From Ruminococcaceae bacterium UBA7075 (GTDB lineage: Bacteria > Bacillota > Clostridia > Oscillospirales > Acutalibacteraceae): 31,892 nt of DNA. Below, in pieces: positions 24,795 to 31,889 of the stretch. Each line of letters starts with the position of its first letter. Positions within the stretch are counted from its first letter, which is position 1. A program made the position numbers and the translations under genes. The notes below the pieces were generated by a model. It was not told the origin of the DNA and searched no databases. It was given only the letters and a program-made list of their open reading frames with translations. Location of the stretch: the NCBI GenBank assembly GCA_002493635.1, contig DKZL01000020.1, positions 1 to 31,892 on the forward strand, in the 5' to 3' direction.

Positions 24795-24823
24795 TTGACA
24801 ATCATTCTACCTTGTGTTATACT
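24795..24823 (+). promoter_or_regulatory. Rightward early promoter (PR-like)
   Basis: TTGACA (24795-24800), 17 bp, TATACT (24818-24823). An ATTCTACC word is in the spacer (24804-24811) and the full operator follows the -10. It would drive the early operon beginning at 24890. Confidence 0.8.
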
Positions 24824-24832
24824 TTAGTCACG

Positions 24833-24849
24833 GTAGAACAAGATTCTAC
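24833..24849. promoter_or_regulatory. Phage operator GTAGAA-N5-TTCTAC
   Basis: A perfect 6-bp inverted repeat with 5-nt spacer sits 10 bp after the -10 box of the early promoter. An exact match to both arms and spacing occurs at 26955-26971. It is the probable main repressor site. Confidence 0.65.
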
Positions 24850-24889
24850 TAAATGACACTTCCCAAACATTGAAAGGACAGGTGAAAAA

Positions 24890-25081
24890 ATGAAAAACTT
24901 GAAAACAACATTATTTGAAGAAACCTTTTATCATCGGAAAAGATATTGTGCTTTGAAAAGAGAACTTGGAATGTATGACAGACAAACTTCTGTTGAATGG
25001 GGAAAATTTGTTGTTTTATTTGACATCATTGAAGAATCAGGTCTTGAAAACGAATATGAAGAGTGGGTGGAAAAACAATGA
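24890..25081 (+). CDS. Small early phage protein
   Basis: This 63-residue, helical, charged protein has AAAGGACAGG upstream. It is the first gene of the rightward operon, 67 bp after the early promoter's -10. The family is not recognised. It overlaps the next gene by 4 nt (ATGA), so translation is coupled. Confidence 0.6.
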   Translation: MKNLKTTLFEETFYHRKRYCALKRELGMYDRQTSVEWGKFVVLFDIIEESGLENEYEEWVEKQ

Positions 25082-25374
25082 AACTTCATAAAATGACGGA
25101 ATCTGAACTTGAAAATTATCGTAATTATTGCATTCAAGCAGGTAATGTTTCAGCACTTGCGGAACTAAACGATTTTTTCAAATATTTTGGAAAAGTTGTT
25201 GAAGTTATCAAAGGAAGGAAAATTCCTAAAGGCACAAAAGGAACAGTTTTCTATGTTGAAAGATTTCACTATGCACCGCAACCTTGGAAGGGTTGGTCAA
25301 CAAGAATTGGATTCAAAACGGAAGAAGGTGCAACATTTTTCACCGATGAAAATAATCTTCAACTTGTTCAATGA
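25078..25374 (+). CDS. Early phage protein with a KOW-like segment
   Basis: This 98-residue protein starts at ATG 25078, overlapping the previous stop. A longer in-frame reading to 25063 lacks a ribosome site. The segment GKVVEVIKGRKIPKGTKGTV resembles a KOW/SH3-like strand turn. Function is unknown. It is followed by 120 bp without a supported gene before the methyltransferase. Confidence 0.62.
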   Translation: MKLHKMTESELENYRNYCIQAGNVSALAELNDFFKYFGKVVEVIKGRKIPKGTKGTVFYVERFHYAPQPWKGWSTRIGFKTEEGATFFTDENNLQLVQ

Positions 25375-25494
25375 AAACACGATTCAATATATTGGGGACA
25401 GGCTGCAACCTTCCCCATCTGTAATGCAACCAATGCAGGTCACAAGTCCTGAGGCAAAATGCAGAGTGCAGAAAACAGAAAGGAAGGTGAAAGA

Positions 25495-26725
25495 ATGGTA
25501 AAACTTCTGTCATTATTCAGCGGAATAGGTGCTTTTGAAAAGGCTTTGACTAACCTTGGGATTCCATTTGATTTAGTGGCATATTGTGAATTTGATAAAT
25601 ACGCATCAAAGGCATATTCAGTCATTCACAATGTTCCTGAATCAATGAACCTTGGGGACATCACCAAAATTGATGAAAAGGTACTTCCACAGAATATTGA
25701 CCTTGTAACCTATGGATTCCCTTGTCAACCGTTTTCCCAAGCAGGAAAACAAGAAGGATTTGAAGATTCAAAAGGAAGGGGAAATTTGTTCTTTGATGCT
25801 TTGCGTGTAATTCAGCACTGCAAACCAAAGATTGCCATTGCTGAAAATGTCAAGAATTTGACATCACCAAGATTTAAGAATGAATTTCAAACAGTTCTTC
25901 AGTGTCTTGATAATGCCGGGTATAACAACTATTGGAAAGTGCTTGATGCGAAAAATTATGACATTGCACAGCACCGGGAAAGGGTTATTGTTGTCAGCAT
26001 CAGAAAGGACATTGACACAGGACATTTTGAATTTCCGGAACCTGTCAGGCTTCTGAAATGCTTGTATGATTATCTTGAACCGGAAGTGGATGAAAAGTAT
26101 TACATATCTGATGAAAAGGCAAAAGCACTAATTCCACAACTGAAAGAAAAGATGATTTCCAATGCAATCAGGGGGGGTCACGGTTCAATAGACAGACATC
26201 AATGGGATTTGGTATGTGTCAGCAAGGTGCGACATTAAGCAAATGTGCGACAAAAATTGATTCCTTAACAGATATTGCAAACACACTTCTTGCAAGAGAT
26301 TTCAAAAGTTTTGGGAATCAAAGTATGAATGCGGTGGTGGAATATGAACACAAATAAACAAATAATTCAGATTGGGAATGTGCGTCCTACCAAAAACAGG
26401 GACAACCCCAACCAAGGAAGGGTTTATGACCCTTCAGGCATTTCCCCATCACTAAACTGCAAGGGGGGGGGGTAATTTGGAACCGCACATCATTGATGAA
26501 AGCCTACGATGCCGAAAATATACCCCATTAGAATGTTTTAGATTGATGGGATTCACAGATGAAGATTTCTTCAAGGTAAAAAATGCACTGATGGAAACCT
26601 TCTACAATGGAAGGGATAGAGCAAATTCACAACTTTATAAATTGGCAGGAAATTCAATTTCTGTTCCAATGTTAGAATTTATCTTCTGTCAAATGTTCGA
26701 TGATGAAAATGAAATTTGGGTATAA
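25495..26725 (+). pseudogene. DNA (cytosine-5)-methyltransferase with three frame breaks
   Basis: ATG 25495 follows GGAAGGTG. The first frame contains motif I (SLFSGIGAFEKAL), motif IV with catalytic Cys (GFPCQPFSQAG), motif VI (ENVKNL) and motif VIII (QHRERVIVV), and ends at 26238. A second frame (about 26214-26357) continues QQGATLSKCATKIDSLTDIA. A third returns to the first frame (from about 26344) with GRVYDPSGISPSLNCKGGG and stops at G10-TAA. The last, from 26477, holds motifs IX-X (RKYTPLECFRLMGF, QLYKLAGNSISVPML). One fewer G would join the last two. It would methylate C5 of cytosine to protect phage DNA. As written it cannot make one protein, so it is decayed, phase-variable or mis-assembled. 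Confidence 0.85.
26463..26472 (+). repeat. G10 homopolymer in the methyltransferase region
   Basis: Ten G residues lie in the context AA-G10-TAA. The frame before the tract stops in it; a 9-G version would read through into the methyltransferase C-terminal part. An identical 15-mer occurs at 30757-30771. Such a long G tract is unusual in this AT-rich DNA. Confidence 0.8.
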
Positions 26726-26747
26726 AAGAAAGGATGGTGAAAATCGA

Positions 26748-26963
26748 ATGACTAACACTTTGAAGCTGAAAGCAGTGATTCTTGAAAAAGGATTCACGCA
26801 GGAACAGATTGCTGAAATGCTTGGAGTGACCATAGCAACATTCAATTATAAAGTCAACAACAAGTTCGAGTTCAAAGCATCTGAAATCAAAAAGTTGGGT
26901 GAAATTCTACATTTTACGGCAGAAGAAATGAACACTATTTTTTTTGCCGACAAAGTAGAATAA
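26748..26963 (+). CDS. DUF739-type phage HTH protein (Cro-like)
   Basis: This 71-residue protein starts at ATG 26748, with AAAGGATGG upstream. The HTH GFTQEQIAEMLGVTIATFNYKVNNKFEFKASEIKKLGEILHF covers most of it, fitting the DUF739 phage family. Its stop codon lies inside the second GTAGAA operator. It may act against the repressor or set early gene levels. Confidence 0.78.
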   Translation: MTNTLKLKAVILEKGFTQEQIAEMLGVTIATFNYKVNNKFEFKASEIKKLGEILHFTAEEMNTIFFADKVE

Positions 26964-26971
26964 CATTCTAC
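26955..26971. promoter_or_regulatory. Second copy of the phage operator
   Basis: GTAGAA-N5-TTCTAC is identical in arms and spacing to 24833-24849, 2.1 kb away. It covers the stop of the DUF739 gene and precedes the next HTH gene by about 45 bp. A distant second operator could support looping by the repressor or local control. Confidence 0.6.
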
Positions 26972-27015
26972 CAATGGGTTAAATTCAAAATTCAAATCAA
27001 GAAAGGATGATGAAA

Positions 27016-27417
27016 ATGAATGCTTTTTCAGAAAGATTGAAAAAAGCAATGGATGAACAAAAGGTCACACAATCTGACCTTGCATCCAAAACTGGACTTG
27101 GTAAATCTTCAATCAGTCAATACCTGTCCGGAAAAAACACACCTTCTGCACTGCGAATGTCAATGATTGCAAATGCTTTGGATGCGTCTGTGGATTGGTT
27201 GAATGGGTCTGTTGATGAAATCGACGGTTCCGGGCATCTGAATAACCTTCCGGTTGAAACTGCTGCAAAGTTGATGGGGGTTGGAAAACAGATGGTCAGA
27301 CAAGGGTTGAAAAACGGTGTATTCCCCTTTGGATATGCGGTTTTAATGCCTTCCGGAAAATATCGTTATTACATCAGCCCCAAGAAGTTTGCTGAATACA
27401 CAGGAAATGAAATCTAA
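27016..27417 (+). CDS. XRE-family phage regulator
   Basis: This 133-residue protein starts at ATG 27016 (AAAGG at 27002-27006; the ATG at 27007 is too close). An XRE HTH (residues 5-62: TQSDLASKTGLGKSSISQYLSGK) is followed by a second, excisionase-like helix pair (AAKLMGVGKQMVRQGLKNGVFPFGY). It is complete and is the second HTH of the early operon. Role in lysis-lysogeny control is inferred. Confidence 0.8.
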   Translation: MNAFSERLKKAMDEQKVTQSDLASKTGLGKSSISQYLSGKNTPSALRMSMIANALDASVDWLNGSVDEIDGSGHLNNLPVETAAKLMGVGKQMVRQGLKNGVFPFGYAVLMPSGKYRYYISPKKFAEYTGNEI

Positions 27418-27438
27418 TTTTGAAAGGAAATGAAAACA

Positions 27439-28116
27439 ATGAAAAAATTTGAACTTACTACTGAACAGAAAATCAATTGGTTTGGAAGAACCCTTTACAG
27501 AATCAAGGCTTGTATCAGCTTCACAACTACTTCCGGTGATGAAGTCAAGGCAGGTGACCTTGGTGGATTTGTTGAGAAGGAAAGCAATCTTTCCCACGAT
27601 GGAAAGGCTTGGGTTTGGGGCAATGCCAAGGTTTGCGGTGATGCCAAGGTTTGGGGCAATGCCGAGGTTTGGGGCAATGCCGAGGTTTGGGGCAATGCCA
27701 AGGTTTGGGGCAATGCCAAGGTTTGCGGTGATGCCAAGGTTTGCGGTGATGCAAGTGTCTTTTCGACAGAACACATCTTCTGTGTAACCCCCATCGGTGA
27801 ATATGCAAATTCTTTGACTTTGTTTAGAACAAAGCACCTTGAAATCAAGATTTCCTTTGAAATTGATGTTTACACCGTTGACCAATTCTTGAAAATAATT
27901 GACGGATGGTGTGATGACAAACAGAAATCGGTTGCTATTGCTGCAATCGAACTTGCGTACAAACACATTGACCTGACCCCTACATCTGACGATTTGAAAC
28001 CTTGCCCTTTCTGCGGTGGTAAAGCAGAATACAATGCTGATTCTGATGTTGTTGTCTGCACCAAGTGCTATGCATCTGCTGACAAGAAGATTTGGAACAG
28101 CAGGGTTGATGACTGA
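27439..28116 (+). CDS. Hexapeptide beta-helix protein with a Lar-type zinc ribbon
   Basis: This 225-residue protein starts at ATG 27439, with AAAGGA 11 nt upstream. Residues 57-104 are eight six-residue units (A-x-V-W-G-N or A-K-V-C-G-D), the pattern of a left-handed beta-helix, encoded by 18-bp DNA repeats. Before it is a phage-typical FGRTLYRIKA and GDLGGFVEKESNLS cap. The C-terminus has two CxxC pairs (PCPFCGG, then VVCTKCYA) and WNSR, the zinc ribbon of Lar-type restriction-alleviation proteins. The fusion suggests a repeat scaffold holding an anti-restriction ribbon. The function of the helix is unknown. It overlaps the helicase start by 1 nt (TGATG). Confidence 0.75.
   Translation: MKKFELTTEQKINWFGRTLYRIKACISFTTTSGDEVKAGDLGGFVEKESNLSHDGKAWVWGNAKVCGDAKVWGNAEVWGNAEVWGNAKVWGNAKVCGDAKVCGDASVFSTEHIFCVTPIGEYANSLTLFRTKHLEIKISFEIDVYTVDQFLKIIDGWCDDKQKSVAIAAIELAYKHIDLTPTSDDLKPCPFCGGKAEYNADSDVVVCTKCYASADKKIWNSRVDD
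27607..27750 (+). repeat. Eight 18-bp tandem repeats
   Basis: Eight units of 18 bp encode the hexapeptide helix. Units differ mainly at three sites (AAG or GAG, TGG or TGC, AAT or GAT). Being in frame and multiple of three, slippage would add or remove turns without breaking the gene. Confidence 0.85.
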
Positions 28117-29402
28117 TGGCGGTTCAGTTATATCCGCATCAAGTCAAAGCACTTCAGGAAACAGAGCAGTTCAACAAGGTTGGTTATTTCTTGGATATGG
28201 GTCTTGGAAAAACTTTTGTTGGTTCGGAAAAGGCAAAGGAATTGAAAAAACCGTTGCTTCTTGTTTGTCAAAAATCAAAAATTGAAGATTGGGTCACACA
28301 TCTTGTTGATGTATGCGGTTTTGATGTTTATGACTTGACAAATAAAAAGGAACTTGATTATTTCTTGCAGGTTATGGATGGGGACAAAGAAGTTGCATCG
28401 ATGACATCCGGAATTATCAATTATGAATTATCCTTCCGCAGACCTGACCTTCTGAAGCTGAAAGACTTCACCTTGATGTTAGATGAATCTTCACTGATAA
28501 CCAATCCATCAGCAAAAAGAACCAAGTTCATTGACAAGTTGAACCCTTCCAATGTGATTCTTCTTTCCGGAACACCCACAGGTGGCAAGTATGAAAAATT
28601 GTGGTCACAGCTTCATTTGCTTGGGTGGAACATCAGCAAAGATTTGTTTTACAAGCAATATGTGGTTGAAGAATGGATTGAAGATGGTGACAGCGGTTTC
28701 AAGATGCGTGTCATTGTAGGTTACAAGAATGTTGACCGCCTGAAAGCAAAATTGAAACAGTATGGTTGCATTTTTATGAAAACCGAAGAAGTGTTTGACC
28801 TTCCGGAACAGGTTGTCATTCCTGTAATGGTTACAAATACCAAAGAATTCCGCTACTTTATGCGGAACAGTGTGGTGACCATAGAGGACAAAAAACTGAT
28901 TGGTGATACAAGACTGACAAAAAGGATGTATGCAAGGCAACTTTGTGGTCAGTATTCCAAAGCGAAGTTGACTGCATTTCAGAACCTTGTGGAATCCACT
29001 GATGACCGCTTGATTGTGTTCTATAACTTCAATGAAGAATTGGCACGAATGAAGGCAATTGTTGAGGATTTGGAAAAACCAATTTCAATTGTCAATGGGT
29101 CTGTAAAGGATTTGTCTGCATACGAAAACCAAAGTAATTCAGTGACCTTTGTTCAATATCAAGCCGGGGCAAAAGGGTTGAATCTTCAGAAGGCAAACAA
29201 AATCATCTATTTTACACTTCCGCAAAATCCTGAAGATTTTGAGCAGTCCAAGAAAAGAATTCACAGAATTGGTCAGAAGAACAACTGCTTCTATTACTAT
29301 CTGATGGTCAGAAACAGTGTGGAAGAAGATATTTTGGAAACTTTGAAAATGCGAAAGGAATATGATGATGAACTATTCAAGAAATACGAAGAAGCGTTTT
29401 AA
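28116..29402 (+). CDS. SNF2-like phage helicase
   Basis: This 428-residue protein has the superfamily-2 set: Q-like start, Walker A DMGLGKTFV (about residue 29), motif II LMLDESS, motif III LLSGTPT, motif V FVQYQAGAKGLN and motif VI KKRIHRIGQ. It matches the phage SNF2-type helicases of replication modules. ATPase-driven DNA movement during replication or recombination is the likely role. It overlaps both neighbours. Confidence 0.9.
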   Translation: MAVQLYPHQVKALQETEQFNKVGYFLDMGLGKTFVGSEKAKELKKPLLLVCQKSKIEDWVTHLVDVCGFDVYDLTNKKELDYFLQVMDGDKEVASMTSGIINYELSFRRPDLLKLKDFTLMLDESSLITNPSAKRTKFIDKLNPSNVILLSGTPTGGKYEKLWSQLHLLGWNISKDLFYKQYVVEEWIEDGDSGFKMRVIVGYKNVDRLKAKLKQYGCIFMKTEEVFDLPEQVVIPVMVTNTKEFRYFMRNSVVTIEDKKLIGDTRLTKRMYARQLCGQYSKAKLTAFQNLVESTDDRLIVFYNFNEELARMKAIVEDLEKPISIVNGSVKDLSAYENQSNSVTFVQYQAGAKGLNLQKANKIIYFTLPQNPEDFEQSKKRIHRIGQKNNCFYYYLMVRNSVEEDILETLKMRKEYDDELFKKYEEAF

Positions 29403-29925
29403 CAAATTACTGTTACCGGGTTCATTGGCGGTTATCATTGGGATTTTGGTCATAGTCAGTTGCAGTGCAATTGATGAACCACTTCCGGAAACGGTTGCTG
29501 AAGGTGCATCTGTTGAAATAACTGAACATATAAAGCAGACAACCGCATCAACTGCTATTTCAACAGAACCGGTCACTGAAATAGTCAGCCTTGGCGAATA
29601 TAAGTTGACTGCATATTGTGGTTGTCCCAAATGCTGTGGAAAGTGGGGTGAAAACAGACCCTTTGATGAAAACGGCAAACCTATTGTTTACACCGCAAAT
29701 CAGAGCATAGCAGAAGAAGGTGTGACCATTGCTACCGACATCAATGTTCTTCCCTATGGGACAGCGGTCATCATAGATGGTCACAAGTACATAGTTCAGG
29801 ATAGAGGCGGTTCAATTGCCGGGAACAAAATTGATATATACTTTGAATCCCATCAAGCAGCGTTAGAATTTGGGGTTCAGCATAAAGAAGTGTTTATTGA
29901 AAGAGAGGTTAAAAACAATGATTAA
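29368..29925 (+). CDS. 3D-domain lipoprotein
   Basis: This 185-residue protein begins inside the helicase end (35-nt overlap); three adjacent ATGs are possible, and 29368 is best spaced from AAAGG. A hydrophobic segment ending IVSCS suggests a lipobox (Cys near 32). The C-terminal half is a 3D domain with Asp at ATDINVLPYGTA, QDRGG and KIDIYF, as in RlpA/lytic transglycosylase-like wall proteins. A CGCPKCCG cluster is present. It may act on or bind peptidoglycan. Its early position is not a lysis position. Confidence 0.82.
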   Translation: MNYSRNTKKRFNKLLLPGSLAVIIGILVIVSCSAIDEPLPETVAEGASVEITEHIKQTTASTAISTEPVTEIVSLGEYKLTAYCGCPKCCGKWGENRPFDENGKPIVYTANQSIAEEGVTIATDINVLPYGTAVIIDGHKYIVQDRGGSIAGNKIDIYFESHQAALEFGVQHKEVFIEREVKNND

Positions 29926-30361
29926 ATGTGAAAACACTTGTCCCCTTGGGAAATTTGATGGGTGCTGTCACAGTTGCCCTGAATTTGGAAAGTGCAAGGA
30001 TGCTTGTTCTGAAGATTTTAAAAAATGCGGTTGTTCCACAGTTGATGAAGAAACTGCACTTGAAACATTCAAAAGTCAGCAGCTTGCAGTCCTTCAGCAG
30101 ATTGCATCTTTGGTTACCACAAAAAAGCAGATTGAAGCACAGGAAAAGGAACTGAAAGACAAACTGAAAGAAGCAATGGAACGGTACAGTGTGAAGAAAT
30201 TTGAATCTGATATTCTGAATATCACCTATGTTGCAGAAACCACATCCACTTCAGTTGATAGTGCAAAGTTGAAGAAGCTGCATCCGGATATTGCAACAGA
30301 GTGTTCAAAGACTTCCAAAAAGTCAGCCTATATCAAAGTTGAAGTGAAAGGCGGTGAATGA
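29918..30361 (+). CDS. Cys-rich early phage protein
   Basis: This 147-residue protein starts at ATG 29918 with GAGAGG upstream and overlaps the previous gene by 8 nt. About eleven Cys lie in the first 45 residues (CENTCPLGKFDGCCHSCPEF, then further C-x-C pairs), so it probably binds zinc or a cluster. The remainder is a helical, charged coiled-coil (ALETFKSQQLAVLQQIASL). I do not recognise a named family; a SSB- or Gp157-like partner role is a guess. Confidence 0.68.
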   Translation: MIKCENTCPLGKFDGCCHSCPEFGKCKDACSEDFKKCGCSTVDEETALETFKSQQLAVLQQIASLVTTKKQIEAQEKELKDKLKEAMERYSVKKFESDILNITYVAETTSTSVDSAKLKKLHPDIATECSKTSKKSAYIKVEVKGGE

Positions 30362-30363
30362 TA

Positions 30364-30441
30364 ATGAGTGTTGCAGTACAAATCACATTGATTATTTGTG
30401 TGACAATCATCATCCTTGGGTTCGTTGGTAGAAAGAAGTGA
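30364..30441 (+). CDS. 25-residue single-span membrane protein
   Basis: A short frame with ATG 30364 follows GGCGGTG at 30350-30356 at good spacing. It encodes one hydrophobic helix (ITLIICVTIIILGFVG) with a basic end GRKK. It fits the gap between two genes and is similar to small membrane proteins of phages. No homologue is recalled. Confidence 0.5.
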   Translation: MSVAVQITLIICVTIIILGFVGRKK

Positions 30442-30445
30442 TTTG

Positions 30446-30979
30446 ATGGCAAAATGGAAACCTATTTTGAATCATCCAAACTATGAAGTCAACAGAATGG
30501 GTCAAATACGAAATGCAAGAACAGGAAGAATTCTGAAACCCTATGATGACGGAAACGGCTATTTAAGGGTAAAAATTGACGGAAAGTGTGAAAGAGTTCA
30601 CATTTTAGTTGCTGTTGCTTTTATCCCAAATCCTGAAAATAAACCTGTGGTCAATCACAAGAAAGGTAAAAAGCACGATTGCAGAGCATCACAACTTGAA
30701 TGGGTCACACAATCAGAAAACATAAAACACGCTTGGGATTTTGGTTTGTTTCAATCAAGGGGGGGGGGTAAAAAGAAATGGCAGCAGAAAAGAACTTTGA
30801 AAACAGGGTCAAAAAATGGCTTGAATCCATTGGTGTCTATCCCCTTGACACTGCTGATGACAAGATGGATGTTCCACCTTGTGGTTATTGGGAAAAAAGG
30901 TGGGGCGGTGGGTATAGCAAGAAGGGGTTGCCTGATATGCACATTGTGGTCAACGGTTTCAACATTGATGCTGAATTGA
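30446..30979 (+). CDS. HNH endonuclease (NUMOD4-type), 3' end shifted at a G10 tract
   Basis: The protein from ATG 30446 has a NUMOD4-type start (WKPILNHPNYEVNRMGQIRNA) and an HNH core (VHILVAVAFIPNPENKPVVNHKKGKKHD, then LEWVTQSENIKHA). The core ends near residue 105 in the G10 tract (30759-30768). As written, the frame runs on to 30979 across the next gene, a random tail. One more G would stop it at TAA 30769-30771. So the real protein is probably about 108 residues. Such nucleases are often homing-like genes of phages. Confidence 0.72.
   Translation: MAKWKPILNHPNYEVNRMGQIRNARTGRILKPYDDGNGYLRVKIDGKCERVHILVAVAFIPNPENKPVVNHKKGKKHDCRASQLEWVTQSENIKHAWDFGLFQSRGGGKKKWQQKRTLKTGSKNGLNPLVSIPLTLLMTRWMFHLVVIGKKGGAVGIARRGCLICTLWSTVSTLMLN
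30759..30768 (+). repeat. G10 homopolymer before the VRR-NUC gene
   Basis: Ten G residues in the context AA-G10-TAA, identical to 26461-26475. It ends the HNH gene and is also the likely ribosome site for ATG 30778, 9 nt downstream. Confidence 0.8.
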
Positions 30980-31191
30980 AAGCATCTGATGGCAGACCAT
31001 CCGAACTTCAGAAACACAATGTTGCACAGATTAACAAATCAGGTTCAATTGCAATGGTTCTATATCCGGAAGGATTTGAACAATTCAAACTTATTGTGAA
31101 AGGGGTGAAAGAATGCAATGGTCACATAGCAGAACTGAATGTTTTGAAAAATGCCCATTCAAGTTCAAAATGCAATATCTTGACGGTATAG
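30778..31191 (+). CDS. VRR-NUC-type nuclease
   Basis: This 137-residue protein has the PD-(D/E)xK core of VRR-NUC: KKGLPDMHIVV, then DAELKASDGRPSELQ and a helix with QKHNVAQI. It is common in phage replication modules and may process branched DNA. Its reading extends 79 nt into the next gene, beyond LIVKGVK. One fewer G in GGGG near 31103 would end it at TGA just before the next ribosome site, the neater arrangement; the last 26 residues are thus doubtful. Confidence 0.8.
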   Translation: MAAEKNFENRVKKWLESIGVYPLDTADDKMDVPPCGYWEKRWGGGYSKKGLPDMHIVVNGFNIDAELKASDGRPSELQKHNVAQINKSGSIAMVLYPEGFEQFKLIVKGVKECNGHIAELNVLKNAHSSSKCNILTV

Positions 31192-31889
31192 GAACAAATG
31201 ACCCTATCAATTCAGATAATGCACTTGTTCTTGGAACGGCACTTCACACAGGAATTGAAAAGGATGTGGAAACAGCGATTGACCAATATTATATGTCATT
31301 TCCCATCATCGACAATTCCCACATCAGTGAAGCAATCAAATTGGAATATTTAATTCCAAAAGCAAAAGCGGTCTTGCCTTCAGGGGAATATGAAGTTGAA
31401 ATCAATGATGAAGATTTTCACGGATTTATTGACCTGCTTGCACCGGCAACGGTGTTTGAAAGGGGTGTTAAATTACCTGATACCTATGACATTTATGATT
31501 TTAAGTATTCAAATAATCAAAATCATTACAAGGATTCAAGACAGTTGCACTTATACAAGTATTTCTTTGAAAAGAACAACCCCGGCAAGAGAATCCGCAA
31601 CCTTTATTTCCTGTTTGTTCCAAAGGTGAACATCAAACAGAAAAAGACAGAGGACTTACAACAGTTCAGACAGCGAATCAAAGACGAACTGAAGGAAGCT
31701 GAAGTCAAAACAGTTCAAATTGAATTTGACTATACAAAGGTGATTGATTTCCTTTTGTTGGTCAAGTCCATAAACGAAACAGCAGAATTTCCACAGAACA
31801 AGGGTTGGTTCTGTCGGTACTGCGAATTTGAAGAATATTGTATGAAAGGATGGAACTATTTTATGAAGTTACTGGACCATAGTCAATAA
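31113..31889 (+). CDS. Cas4/RecB-like PD-(D/E)xK nuclease
   Basis: This 258-residue protein starts at ATG 31113 with AAGGGG upstream. It has the Cas4-like set: Cys near 14 (FEKCPFKF), LGTALHTGIE (His), DFHGFIDLL (Asp), IYDFKYSN (D-x-K), QLHLYKYF and a Cys end CRYCEFEEYC. The four Cys should hold an iron-sulfur cluster. It probably processes DNA ends in phage recombination, with the helicase and VRR-NUC upstream. It ends 3 bp before the window edge. Confidence 0.86.
   Translation: MQWSHSRTECFEKCPFKFKMQYLDGIGTNDPINSDNALVLGTALHTGIEKDVETAIDQYYMSFPIIDNSHISEAIKLEYLIPKAKAVLPSGEYEVEINDEDFHGFIDLLAPATVFERGVKLPDTYDIYDFKYSNNQNHYKDSRQLHLYKYFFEKNNPGKRIRNLYFLFVPKVNIKQKKTEDLQQFRQRIKDELKEAEVKTVQIEFDYTKVIDFLLLVKSINETAEFPQNKGWFCRYCEFEEYCMKGWNYFMKLLDHSQ

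Noticed and set aside
25372..25501. Two tiny frames of 17 and 25 codons between the KOW-like gene and the methyltransferase
   Set aside because: No convincing ribosome sites and no recognisable pattern.
27607..27750. A CRISPR-like array
   Set aside because: The repeats are 18 bp, directly adjacent, without spacers, and encode a protein repeat.
27343..27966. Long minus-strand and alternative frames over the repeat region
   Set aside because: They are by-products of the 18-bp tandem repeats and the codon pattern of the real plus-strand gene; they contain repetitive NLGIAP-like units and no ribosome sites.
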